64,000 nucleotides of DNA from Polytrichum commune. Lineage: Eukaryota > Streptophyta > Polytrichopsida > Polytrichales > Polytrichaceae. The notes beneath the pieces are model-generated. The model had not been told where the DNA came from, made no database searches, and worked only from the letters and a program-made list of their open reading frames with translations. Location of the stretch: positions 27,158,001 through 27,222,000 of the forward strand of contig OX485803.1 in assembly GCA_950295325.1 (NCBI GenBank), read 5' to 3'. The translations under genes and the position numbers were made by a program. Positions 45,975 to 57,700 of the stretch are shown here, piece by piece. The number at the start of each line of letters is the position of its first letter. Within the stretch, counting starts at the first letter, position 1.

Positions 45975-47110
45975 TAATGAGATTGAGTTGGAATAACAAC
46001 CCTAGATTGTAAGGGGCAAGGTTTCACTAACCCACCTTACCCGGGGTGTTCACTCCCGTATTTTGGGTTCAAATATAGGGTCCACCTATACTTATAACAA
46101 AGCTTGAGTCATATATTGAACTCCATAATATAAACAAATTAAGGTGTTTACAAATTGATCATGTTATAGAAGTTTTCAAACTAGCATACGTAGGGTTCGG
46201 TAGGTTGGGGATTTTAAATAATATGTATTAAGGTCCCACATTATGGATGAGTATTGTTGGATGACATCTCATGGATCTCTCTTGGTAATTGGATGTGGTC
46301 TTTCGGGTTAGATGCAGGAGGGGCTCCTAATTGGTTTGTACATTCTAATTTGGCTCAGTGAGTTCCCAATCAAGGTTTGCAGGAGTTCTTTGAGGTTTTA
46401 TTGTTTGTGCAAACTCCCACTATATTGCAAAATTGACAAATGTTGATGGTTAATTGTTGAAGGTTGGACAGTAGGCACAAACACCTTGTTGCATTGCTTA
46501 GGTGCATCCATCCCAAACTTCATCATTCATACTTTTGGTTTTTTGCTTGCTTGGTATATGGGTAGGATTTATGGTTTTGAATTCTTGTTGTGATTTCTCG
46601 ATTTTTTTTGGGATTATTATCAATGCAGAGGAGGGGGCGATGTCAACATGAGGCGTTCATACGAGCGATGCCAATTGCAACTCGAGGTACTCGGTTCTAG
46701 TGAGGTTGTTGGTCACAAACCAAATTTCCAATATCTTTGAAATTGACATTGTTTTCACTTGCTAATACCTATGCTACTCCATAACTATGATTGTGTTGAG
46801 GGTGACACATATGCAAAATTCAAACCACTACTTGAAGGTATTCATATTGCAGATTGACTCTTTCAACTCTTTGATATTGAGAGTAGATGCGATATTAACT
46901 ACAAGCTTGAGGGGCTCAATAGAGTTTTTTTTATTGGATGTATATATTATGCCACTAGGCAATGCTAACCTTCAATCCATAAAGCTCATGTGTGTCGTTG
47001 ACCTAGATATTGTTTATAGGTCCCAACAAACTCTAGAGTGCATAGCCAAGGAGGCTAAAATCCAAGATCTTACCCCTCTTTTGGATCCATCACTTGAGAT
47101 TATTTTAGTG
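45975..47110. other. no recognisable gene
   Basis: A 115-codon plus frame (46,787-47,134) is hydrophobic and does not match a family known to me. No inverted-repeat element seen. Confidence 0.4.
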
Positions 47111-47465
47111 CTTGCATCGATGGTTTGTGAATAGCACCTCTTATGCCAACCATGATGGTGCTAAGAGTGTTGACTTTCTAGCCATGTGATCTAAGGGTTG
47201 GTATGAGTGGGCTATGTTGTTGCCTTACAACAGGTCCACATGGACATGTTTGTTATCAAGTTTTCTCTTGTTTTGGACAAGGTAGGTGAGTTATTCTTTG
47301 GATATCTAGTGTATGTGTTCCATGAGCTTTTTTATTTCTCGTGGAGGTTTATTAAAATAGTTTAATGCTTGCATTGATGGTTTGTGAATAACACCTCTTA
47401 CGCCAACCGTGATGGTGATAAGGAGGTTGACTTTCTAGCCATGTGATCCAAGGGTTTGTATGAGT
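47110..47465. repeat. direct duplication, about 260-bp spacing
   Basis: About 105 bases starting GCATCGATGGTTTGTGAATA at 47,113 recur at 47,372 (GCATTGATGGTTTGTGAATA) with about 90% identity, through TTGACTTTCTAGCCATGTGA. Confidence 0.85.
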
Positions 47466-47705
47466 GTGCTATGTTGCAACATTGTAATTGAAATGTAGGA
47501 GGCTTGAATATGGAGCTTGCTTTCTGTGGAATGAATGAGTAGGCTTTATCTCTATTGCAGTGCCACCGAGGGCCCCATGAGACTTGATTTGGTGCAACAA
47601 TAGGAGGCTAAGTTGGATTATAATTGGGGAGTTCAAGACACTCCAAATGCCGATTTTGAGGCACCGGACCACCTAATTTGTGTGCACTTGCCAACTCGAT
47701 TTGTC

Positions 47706-47996
47706 TTTTTTTTTTTTTTTTTTTTTTTGGCACAAATTGAAAATTCAATTGCAATAAGAACCCAAAATACAATCAACCTGGCCGAAACAACGCAGTCCGA
47801 GTGGAAATCAAGAAATAATCCTCATCTAAGGCCTATCCTTTCAAGTAACGACTAAGTTGCTATGGGTCATAATAAAACCTTTGACCCCCCAAGTCAAATC
47901 AAAATTGTTAAGAATGTCATGGTAGGCCACGCCCAGGGCTTTTTCCAAGTCCCTAAGTGTCCGTTTCCATTCAATCCTCCCGTAATCCCGCATGGA
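47706..47996 (-). mobile_element. 5'-truncated LINE with poly(A) and 15-bp duplication
   Basis: A perfect 15-bp direct repeat CCAACTCGATTTGTC flanks the insert (47,691-47,705 and 47,997-48,011). A run of 23 T on the plus strand (47,706-47,728) is the poly(A) tail of a minus-strand retroposon. The body ends an open frame of about 50 codons reading RIEWKRTLRDLEKALGVAYH and then DILNNFDLTW before its stop. It matches the C-terminal block of the LINE fragment at 8,815-8,930 (RIEWQR, VAYDNVL), so this is the extreme 3' end of the same LINE family, inserted by target-primed reverse transcription. Confidence 0.92.
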
Positions 47997-48011
47997 CCAA
48001 CTCGATTTGTC

Positions 48012-50030
48012 ACCGTCTACTCCTTGACTCAACATATTAGAGCTCCATACTACGAGTATTGAGCAACTTTGGTCCCCTCCCTTTTACTCTAGAGAGGTTG
48101 AGAGGTTGAAGAAAGAAGCTTTCTCATTGATCTGCAAATCAATCCTGAAACCCTACACGAATACGGGTGGATGTTCTTATTAGTGTTGGTTTGGTATATA
48201 GGTGAATGCATGGATCAAACATCAACGATGGTATAAGGGACCAACCTGTGGGTGTATAAGTTATAATACTAGTCAACTGTTGGATATGTCAAGGTGAGAG
48301 AATCTTTGTATACCTGACTTATTATTTGGGTCAATTTCAATTCAAAGCATTTTCATACTAGGATGATGTTACCTAGGTATGAAGTTCTTGCATGGTGATT
48401 AGTCTCAAATAGTACTGGAAAAAAAAAAACTGTCCAATACCCATATTGCACTTGAATCAAAAATGTGAAATTCTCATTGTAGATATGTGATTGGTTTTAA
48501 AATAAAAGGAAATAACCGATCGGGTATCCCATACTAGTCCAACAATGGTTCTTACGCATGCTTGTTCACTCCCAAGTCCAATTTACTATGAGCTTTCAAC
48601 TTGAGAGCTTCAACTTCTTACATGACTAACAATGCTTGGATAAAGTTTTGATGGATCCCATATGGAACAATTATGTCAAGCTCTAGTCAAAATCCTTCAC
48701 GGCTTCTTGGTTGAGAGTATGCGCTCTCACTTTGTGGGCCCCAAGCCGATGGGTTTGCAAGCATTCTTTGGCTTGAGCTTGAAAATTGGTGAAGGTCTCA
48801 ATAGTTTGAGCTTTACATGAAAGATTGATTAATTCAAGTACCAAACTTTCAAGAAATTGCAGGTTCAACCCAGGGTGTCCACTTTTTCTAAATGATGTGC
48901 GTGAGTGACTATGTGTTAAAATGTTAGAGAGATAGCTTCTTATGCACGCTCGTTCACTCAAGTGCACTCAAGCTTGGTGCACTCTACACCCAAGCTTTCA
49001 ACTTGAGAGCTTCAACTTTAAAGTGGGCTTATAATGTTTAGATGGTACCCACAAGCTACCCACTGGCATGATGGAACCCACGTGGAGCAACTACAACAAG
49101 CTCAAGCATAATTGTCAAGAGTTTAAAATTTTAATTTATGTGTACCAAGTTGGGGAATGCTATCATGTGAGTGATGAGCGGTAACTTGCGAGCACTGAGG
49201 AAGGAAAAAAGTTTGGAAATACGTGCAGAATCGTCAAGTTTAGAACAAGTGACATAATTGATCATTGAACCTACAACACAAACAACACTACAATCAATAT
49301 TGCTACTAGAATTTCAAAGATATTGGATTAGACATTCCCATTTTTGAGACTTATCAACCCCGGAACACAATGGCAACTCGTTGATGCCCCACCAATCCTT
49401 TGTATTGGTGAATTCATTTGTACTAGTATAAGTTATTTCACCCCCTCTAACACATTAAAACTCTGGGAGCATTATGAGCAACCATTATCATCTAGGTAAG
49501 CATGAGCATACTCAAAAAGAGCTTTGATGTGGCTTGTGTCGTGCGTGTTCCAACCTGGAATGTATCAATAAGGCATGGGTATTGGAACATGGAGGCCTTT
49601 TGAGAGGTTAGTAGTAATGAATTCAAGTTAGAGCAACTCAAAGGTGCATTTAATAAAATTAATAAAGTTGGTATTAGGATGCAAACATGATTAGTTTCAA
49701 TTAAATTGAGAAATAACATTGTTACCATCTTCACAAAATCAAAGGTCTTGATAACGAAAGACTATGTATCTAGTCCATTCTCCATAATTTTTGGAATGGA
49801 TGTTTTCCTCCTAGAATAGAGACCTGTGGCAAAACAGGAATGGAGGAAAACCTGCCTTATTTCCTACAATTTGGTTTTGTGCAATTTGTTGCGATTGAGT
49901 AAAAGAGGTGATAAAAGTGAGAGGGATAAAACCTTATATTTTCATTGCTAGAGTGTTTGAGAAACACCCTCCATTGGCATGGAAGATATGGTGTGGAGTA
50001 AAAATGTTGAGATGTTAGGCCTTTAATGAA
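48012..50030. repeat. anonymous DNA with a degenerate direct repeat
   Basis: 48,553-48,690 and 48,945-49,120 share CTTTCAACTTGAGAGCTTCA, GATGG(A/T)CCCA and GGA(A/G)CAA near-matches, about 390 bp apart. No gene recognised in the interval; open frames on the minus strand at 48,683-48,967 and 49,492-49,734 lack motifs. Confidence 0.6.
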
Positions 50031-50037
50031 TTTAATT

Positions 50038-50379
50038 TCAATATATTTGATTTAGTGAAAGTCTGGGAACCTCTTGAGTAGGAGGGACCATGACCTTTGA
50101 GACACATTTATGCTTACCACCTATCCAAGCTAGCATGGGTTGCAACTCCATATTATCAATCAATACATCCGAATCCCCTTGAGTTTGAGAGAACCCCACC
50201 TTAGACCTCTCCAACTTCTCCTCTAGGGGTTCATATGTGGGAGGGCAATCAATGAACCATGGGCAACCTTGCAAAGTAGGAAGATCCCGTCTCCTCAATT
50301 GAAAAGGATTAGATATGCAAAAATCACCCTCCTCAATCCACACTGATATGCATGTTGGAAGCGCAGTTGATGTGATCAC
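50038..50379 (-). other. unassigned 113-codon open frame
   Basis: A minus-strand frame with charged, mixed composition (for example WIEEGDFCISNPFQLRRRDL and PTYEPLEEKLERSKVGFSQ). It is one of the more protein-like frames in the window, but no domain is recognisable. It could be an exon remnant of a host gene or of an unrecognised element. The surrounding DNA to 51,490 shows nothing else. Confidence 0.3.
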
Positions 50380-51491
50380 CTATTAGCTTGAAGTTCTCTC
50401 TTGAGGTACTAAGCATAATAATATGCATATATACACATTAATGTTTAAGTACAAAAAAACCTAAGGCACATATGTTTAGATAAAGGATACATTCAGTAAA
50501 GTTTTTATTTCAACACAAATGGAAAACTAGAATGAACGTACAAAATAAAATGAAGATATCATTACAAACTTGAAGAATTAAGGAATTTGAGTAGGATGTA
50601 TTACATGAGCTAAAAAATATAGCTTTAGTAACCCAACTTTCAAGGTCAATTTCTTTCACATTGCCAAGGGGAAAACAAAGGGAATCCTCTGTTATACACC
50701 ATAGACATGATATTGAATTTGTAAGTATATAATGGATGGATAGATTATGATGAAGTAGTGAAGGAATTAAAGATGTTAAAGATGAATATAAATACCTTCA
50801 CAAAGAATTCCTTCCCGTTGGAGTGATTACCCACTGCAAGCAATTTCTCTAGTTCCATGTCTTCAATAATTATAATATTTTTCCTTGTAGTAGCTAGCAT
50901 TGCATACTAGACACCTTTTGTGTCCTAGCTTCAAAGACATACTTCTCATTGTATTCATGGGTGGCTTCCTTTGTTATAATTGATATTTCACGTTGCACAA
51001 TTAGAAAAAGAATGATTCTATAAGTGTAGGAAGAGTTCCAAGTAGTGATATGCCATCATGCACCAGTTTGAAGACAAACCTAAAACAAACGTTGCGTGAA
51101 GACCCCCACTCTAAGAGGATACCACATAATACTTGTATGTTGTTTCTCACGCTTCTTGTAACTACCCATGGATATGAGAATTCTTAAAATTGCTTGGTCG
51201 CTACAAGGATGCCGAAAGTATGGAAGACGTTGACATCAAATACCATGTAACATGGGATTGGTGGTTGTCATCATGGACAAACATAGAGGGGGGCATGTAA
51301 AACTTATCAACATGATTGGGGTTGTGGTATAATCGACATAGACAATGGGGAGGTCACATCCTCATTGTAGGTATCTCACATATAGAAATGTCCTTCTCCT
51401 TGCAATGTTTATATTGTGGTCTCAAATTTTGATATTTTTCTTGACATTTGATGTAGAATCTTATTTTGGAGCAAAATGTTGAGATGCCTAC

Positions 51492-53043
51492 TTGCAACAT
51501 GGCAAAAACAATGCACAACAAATGGCTACAACACCGTGGAAACAAAATGACATGCAATACGAGGCAATAATGGACGACATGATCTTGACATTCATGCATT
51601 TGTTGATTGCCATTCATGGCCTAAAGGGGGGCTTTGGTGGGGAAAAGGTTGGACTAAACATCATTGAAGCTTAAAGCACAACACACATTGGTGATCCCAA
51701 GCTCCTTCTAGAGGTTGTTAGGTCATACCCTGGGGCAAAGGATCTCAATACAAGGAACTATGCATTGGAAGGGTCTAGATTTTTTGGATCAACCAAGAGG
51801 AAACTAGATTTGCAACTAGAATTTGTGTATGATTATCATCATCTCAACAAAATGAACTACTCCATCCCTCGCCCTAACACAAGTTCAACTAAGGCACACA
51901 TTGAGAATCCAAGCATGATGAAAATGTGGTGTCTCACACTACTGGTGTCTTCTCGGGGGGGGGGGGGGGGGCAGTGTGTTAAAAAGTTAAGGATATAGGT
52001 GCGAACAACCACTATTTTATAGGGGGTATTACTTTCAATTCTCTTCTTTTCTTCACATGCTATCATTATAAAATTTTCTACTTTGGGTTAATAGAAAAAT
52101 GGCTTGCATTACTTATATTTCCAAATTACCTATTATTCCATACCCTATAGTACTTTAAAGATGTCCAGTGCCATTTTTGATACCCTATATTACTCCTAAG
52201 TCCATTTATAAATTTTTATCCCCATGTTTTTAAAATACCCTATCATTTGTTCGCACGTATATTGCTACTCCAACCAATGACTACCCCCCCCCCCCCGGAG
52301 GGTGTGTTGAAGTTATAGTGTCTTGAATCCTATTGACATTTTTCTAGTTTGCCTCATCCGTCCAAGAAAGAGTGTCAAGTGTTGCATGCCATCACAAGAC
52401 ATCCATGTAAGGCCAAAACGGGAAGAATACACGTGGCACATTTGGGCCAACTTACACAGAAGGACTTCCATTCCAACAACCACAAACCTTCATATTGTTG
52501 GTTTTATAATGATGACATAAATCATTGTACGAAGGTAGTAAGATAAATGGGTGCTTGATTGGCCAAATCTTCCAAATGTGTGGTTGGTGAAGATTGGTCA
52601 AAAACCTTGCATGGGAGGAGTTTTTGGATTGGAAGATGCTAGATTTTAACTACAACAAAGTGAGTTCATGTCACCACATTGTTGTTCAAGAACGGTGCCA
52701 AACCTTCCCTAACCCTCGCTCACATTTTTGTGTTTATGCAAACCCAAATTTCCACCCCACCACCTGGTTCTCAAAGGTAGTTTAATGTAATATGGCGGCT
52801 TCATTGCCATAGCACATGAATAAATGGGAGAGTGCTTAACATATGGATGGATATTATGTGATGGGTGCGACAACCGTCCCATACCCTATATACAAATGCA
52901 TCAAAATCATAGTCTTTGAGGAGGAGAAGACATACCTTGTGACCGTTGCACATATTTTGCAATCTATATGCCTTGACTTTGCAAAAATGTTCTCAATGGC
53001 CATGGGTAAGAGGGGTCAGTCGGTAAATCCATATGAAATGTAG
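51492..53043 (+). pseudogene. decayed SWIM-zinc-finger/MULE-like protein gene
   Basis: Four open segments read in order as pieces of one protein: 51,492-51,674 (FMHLLIAIHGLKGGFGGEK), 51,675-51,950 in the same frame after one stop (DPKLLLEVVRSYPGAKDLNT, STKRKLDLQLEFVYDYHHLN), then after the inserted MITE 52,340-52,546 in a second frame (KKECQVLHAITRHPCKAKTG, SYCWFYNDDINHCTKVV), and 52,640-53,043 in a third (YYVMGATTVPYPIYKCIK, EEKTYLVTVAHILQSICLDF, KMFSMAMGKRGQSVN). The last block resembles the SWIM finger of plant SWIM/Mutator-type proteins (CxC..DF.KM...GKRGQ.VNCKH), with the second Cys pair lost. The family link comes from pattern recognition and is moderate. No function remains. Confidence 0.5.
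51952..52300. mobile_element. G-tract-ended hAT-like MITE, copy 1
   Basis: Starts CTCG plus a run of about 17 G and ends with a C run (about 13) plus GGAG. Flanks GGTGTCTT (51,944-51,951) and GGTGTGTT (52,301-52,308) match at 7 of 8 positions. Inside the G/C ends, GGTGCGAACAACCACTATTT pairs with the inverted right segment (CGTGCGAACAAATGATAGGG). 349 bp, non-coding. It interrupts the pseudogene at 51,492-53,043. Confidence 0.9.
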
Positions 53044-53628
53044 TGCATACTGCTAGTGCAACTAAATGGTTGTATGTCACAATAAGGTGCTTCACATTTT
53101 AATGGTGTGTTTGACATTTCGATATAGTCCCTATCACCATGGATCGGCAAGCTTCTTGAAATCCATTGAAAAAGGGTCTAGTTTAGTATTTTAGTTTTGT
53201 CCACTGTATTCTTTTCATATTATATAATCCAACTTTATTGCATGACTCCTTAAAGAATCTCATTGTTGGTCATATTGTTACTCATTGTTCACATGTAACC
53301 GCTCATCGCTTGATGCTCACATGCTAGCTTCCCTCATCTCAAGCAAATAGATTTTTAATCATTTATTGGCTTGTTATGAGTTATCTTTTGTTTTGTTTCA
53401 TCTCCATTTGAGCATGGATACTACACACTTGCCCAAGCTATCAAGAGCTTGCAAATTCAAAAATGAAGCTCTTAATAGTTTAAGCTTTCATCACAAGGAT
53501 CACACAATCTTACATGTAATTATTTTCCATTCCATGATCTATAATTTATGTGAATGCAAGGTTTTAAATCCACATTTATATATTAAATGACTACATATTG
53601 GAAGAGAACTTCTGGCAAATTCAAATTC
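53044..53628. other. no recognisable gene
   Basis: AT-rich DNA with a 74-codon plus frame (53,366-53,590) of chance-like composition. Confidence 0.45.
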
Positions 53629-53965
53629 TAAGGTAGACGTGCATGGTTTGGTTACTTATATTAATAAGACACCTATACAACGTGCTCATAATATGTTAAC
53701 CATTATAGGCTCAATAGTCAACATCAATTGGTGGGGGGGGGGAGGCGCTACATGACAATCTAATGCACACAAGAATCTTCCCTTTGACAATGGATAAGAT
53801 TCATATGAGCTTTGAACATCGTGAGAAAAGCAGCTTCACCCTTGATATGGATTTGCTAACTACTTGTAATAATATTATAACAACAATAATCACGTATTTC
53901 ATATTCTAGAGAAGTAATGTAGTCACAAAATGTAACCTTTTAAGACCCATAGTAGAACTTACCTT
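53629..53965 (+). mobile_element. MITE family B copy
   Basis: Begins TAAGGTAGACGTGCATGG and ends TTTTAAGACCCATAGTAGAA then CTTACCTTA. Contains GGCTCAATAGTCAACATCAA followed by a 10-G tract (about 53,731), CTTTGACAATGGATAAGA and GATATGGATTTGCTAAC. 337 bp. Confidence 0.85.
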
Positions 53966-54149
53966 AGTAGAAGGGGGCCTTGACTTATAGAATGCAACAA
54001 CTCTCTATTACGAGCTCAATGAAAAGAAAGATGGCAAAGCTCACTAATACCGGAGCGAAGAGTGTGTGTCCATGTGTTCCCTTCCCAACCAAGGGATTCA
54101 CTAGACAAGAGGTGCATAAAAGTCTAGGAAGTTGGCATCACGTATAAGG

Positions 54150-54525
54150 CTAAGTATGAGGTATGCTATTCCGGCATTTTTCTCTCTACACTCACTTCTT
54201 GTAGGATATAGAAACACACAACTAACTTAGCGGTGAGATGATTTGCGAATCCAAATCGTGCATGTACCCAACTGCCCCATAATTTATGGAGCTCATATGA
54301 TTGTCTTATTCATTATCAAAGTGAAGATTCGAATGCTCATTAAGCGGTCACACATGTTCACCCTATCATGTTGACTATCGACTCAATAATAGTCAACATA
54401 TTTGGAACACATTTTCCAATCTCTTTTGAGCACATGTCTTTTGTTGGTGTCCACGCCTAACTGCATACCACTCAAATGTTGGTGTCCAAATTATTGCTAT
54501 GTTTGATTTAGGCACGTCTCCCTTA
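54150..54525 (-). mobile_element. MITE family B, inverted copy
   Basis: Reverse of family B: TCTACACTCACTTCTTGTAG, CATTATCAAAGTGAAGATTC, AATAATAGTCAACATATTTG, ending GCACGTCTCCCTTA. This copy lacks the internal G tract. About 376 bp; it faces the copy at 53,629-53,965. Confidence 0.75.
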
Positions 54526-56833
54526 TTCACTAAAACTCGAAGTTCATCAATGAAGAAACGAGTTGGGAGAGGTACCCTAAGAAGAGGGGGCATTTGTTAA
54601 AAGAAGAAGTAATAAGCAAGAGGCCAATCAATTTAGGAGTCAAGTGATGGACATTGAGTGGAGCCTTCCTTGGTACAGAGAACATGTTGAAAGTCCAAAC
54701 TCCAGTCGAACTTTTAAAGAAGGCCATTAATCTCACTCCAACGTTTTAAAGTCACTCCCAATAGCAATAGCTCCGCCCAACAACCTTTCAGTTGGTCGGT
54801 CTTTGGATTCGAACTTTGGACTCGGTAACTTTATTACGAGGAACTGGCTACAGTCCCCCCCCCCCCCCCTTAATGAATGAATAGGTAAACGACACACACG
54901 GGAATTTCCAATGTTGCTATTTGTGTTAGTTTTGCACCAAAATTCATCATACATAATGTGCACTCTATTTCAAATACATTAGAAGTTGGAAATTGCCGAT
55001 CCTCTCCAAATTAGGGCATGTTGACACGAAAGCCATTAGGCCACGGCTCTTTAGAATCCTTGAATTCTGATTGATTAAGAGTGTGGCGGACTCCCACTTT
55101 AGGTTTACATGAGGGTAGTTTTGGACCGCAACTCATAACATCTCAGTGGATGAAAAAGTCTATACGGAACCCCACATGGCAAGTATGGATGATGTTGGTT
55201 GGGATTGTAGGGATTTTTTACAATATGGGCCAAATGGAATTTGCATGGAGAATTTGAATTGACAGTGAGGGCTTGTGCCCTCAAAAGGCTTTGGGCTACA
55301 GTTCATAGGCTTCTCTATGGTTTCATCCAAAAATCGGGGTTACCATGGTCATTTAAGAGCGGTGGCCTGATGCCTTTAATGTAAAGAGGCCCTTACTTGG
55401 CAGTGCGACTTACCCCCATCAATTGGAGTCCAATGTTCACCCACCATAGGTACCATCGAGATGAAAGTATAACCCCTCTCTATTTAACTCTACCCCCTTG
55501 GATGGCTGGACTTCCCTCGACCATGTAAATTGAGGGGAGATTCACCTTCAAACATGAATCATATGAGAAAACAATGAAACAATGCGCATATTCATGAAAT
55601 ACATTTCATATTTAATGATTATCCTTGAAACATATCTAGTGTATTTTCAAAATAAATTTCAATAGTGTGAAATTTATCCTCTTGTGTGACATTAATCCTA
55701 CAGACACTCGAATAAGGTTTCCTTGAGAATTAGTACCATGGGTTGTTTGTTCCTTTGTTTTGTATCAACCTATTACAAAAACCAAAATTGCATTGCCTGT
55801 CCAAGCTTAAAATGTATCCCAACTACACTACATGAGATGATTTAGTATCGTACTATTTATATTCTTATATTATGGTTGGTTTTGGTCTTAGCATAATATT
55901 TCAAAACATATGTTACAAAGTTTGAGAATTTGAGGATTTTAGATTTGTTTCATAGATGTTATAATTTCACTTGTTATGTTATGTTTTGTAGTTATTATAA
56001 TTTATGTAGAATATTGAATATAGAATTTAAGATACTCGAATGGTATCCTCACATTGCTATAAAAGACGACAAAAGAAATAAATCTTGAAAATACTGAAGA
56101 AAGGCTTTAAAATGTCTGAATTCTAGGATGTTCATTTTCTAATATTTTAATTAGTACATTCTCCTTTCAAAAATAAAATTCTACAAGTATTTATACACAT
56201 TAAGTGTAATTAAGCGCAAAGCCCAAGCTTAATTTGGTACCTTAAATGCAAATTAAAGTTTTATAATGAAAGGGGCTCTTTCAAATGGTAAGTCAACAAA
56301 AGTATCACGTCATTGCTGAAGAGAATATTTTTCATATTTTTGAACTACTTGTTGAAAATAGTTATAGCTAAAATTTAAATTTAAATTTAAAAAAACTTGT
56401 TTCTAAAAGGAAAATGTGAATCCATTCAAATATTTCATTGTTGATATGCAACTTGAAAATAAATTGATTATTTGACACCAATTTGCCTAAACAAATGGTG
56501 GGGGGGGGGGGGGTTGTTGACCGCAATTCGATGGTTGATGACTAAAATTTAGGAATAATTGATGGCGAAAAGTTTCATTTCTTTTCACTCTCCCCATGTT
56601 GGGAACCATGAAAAACGTATATGTTCAAATGCGCGAGGTCAAACCCACATTTCAAAATCGGTGATTTTTCTCCTCCAATGGAACTAAACCAATTTTCATC
56701 GTCAACAACTTGTCAAAGAATCAAAATCGAGTGTATATGAATTCATGGATGTGTGTTCTTACTTCAAGGTGCATATGAAGGACAAATGAGCATGCTTATT
56801 GTTAACATGGTGGGAACCACTCAATGAACACCT
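54526..56833. other. anonymous DNA with homopolymer tracts
   Basis: A 15-C tract lies at about 54,856-54,870 and a 14-G tract at about 56,500-56,513. 55,375-55,393 (TTTAATGTAAAGAGGCCCTT) resembles a family C MITE end. No gene recognised; the minus frame 54,733-54,963 crosses the C tract and is chance. Confidence 0.5.
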
Positions 56834-57180
56834 TTCGGGGGGGGGGGGGGGGGAATGTGTTAAAAAGTTAAGGATATAGGTGCGAACAACCACTATTTTA
56901 TAGGGGGGTATTACTTTCAATTCTCTTCTTTTTTCACATGCTATCATTATGTAAATTTATACTTTGGGTTAATAAAAAAATGGCTTGCATTACTTATAAT
57001 TCCAAATTACCTATTATTCCATACCCTATAGTACTTTAAAGATGTGATGTGCCATTTTTGATACCCTATATTACTCTTAAGTCCATTTGTAATTTTTTGC
57101 CCCCCTGTTTTTAAAATACCCTATCATTTGTTCGCACGTATATTGCTACTCCAACCAATGACTACCCCCTCCCCCCCGAG
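56834..57180. mobile_element. G-tract-ended hAT-like MITE, copy 2
   Basis: A perfect 8-bp duplication GAACACCT flanks it (56,826-56,833 and 57,181-57,188). Starts TTCG plus about 17 G and ends CCCCCTCCCCCCCGAG. The interior is about 95% identical to copy 1 (51,952-52,300), for example TAAAAAGTTAAGGATATAGG and TTCCATACCCTATAGTACTT. 347 bp. Confidence 0.93.
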
Positions 57181-57403
57181 GAACACCTACCTTTACAAGA
57201 GGGAGGTGGAATTAATCTCATAGGAGTGTAGTAGCATGCGTCTCATCCATCCAACATACAAATTTGACCCCCTATCTGGGTGTGACTAGTTCATCTCAAA
57301 TGGTTTGGACTAGACTAATTCGGAGTTTTTAAAAACAATATTATGGTGTTCATTCAATTAGATATAATAACCTTCATGTTGTGTATTATTTTAGGTCTTG
57401 TAT

Positions 57404-57404
<1 letters not shown>

Positions 57405-57454
<50 letters not shown>
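57405..57454. repeat. (CT)n microsatellite
   Basis: About 24 uninterrupted CT repeats. Confidence 0.97.
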
Positions 57455-57458
<4 letters not shown>

Positions 57459-57567
57459 TCTTCATCATCTTGCACCATGTCAAATTCTGGTGGACCATGA
57501 AACATTATCCTTTTGTGACTATGTGGGATTCCATATAGGTTTTGCATCCATTTAATGTATCTTGGTC

Positions 57568-57700
57568 TCGTAGGCCCTCAAGGTGTAGTGTAAAGCAAAA
57601 TGGGATGGTCTCTAAGGTTTTGACCAGTGCCAAATTTTAGATTTCAATGGTCACGGCCCTTAAGCTCGAGTGTGGCCATGAGTCGCTATTACTTCACAAA
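57568..57700. mobile_element. Tourist-like family C fragments
   Basis: GGCCCTCAAGGTGTAGTGTA and GGCCCTTAAGCTCGAGTGTG resemble family C ends (40,818-41,767). Complete boundaries are not visible. Confidence 0.45.

Noticed and set aside
51857-52066. Minus-strand frame shared in part with 56,759-56,947
   Set aside because: The similarity is nucleotide repeat: both frames cross the same G-tract-ended MITE and translate its C run as prolines.
57343-57555. Plus-strand frame with a Leu-Ser repeat
   Set aside because: It is the CT microsatellite in translation.
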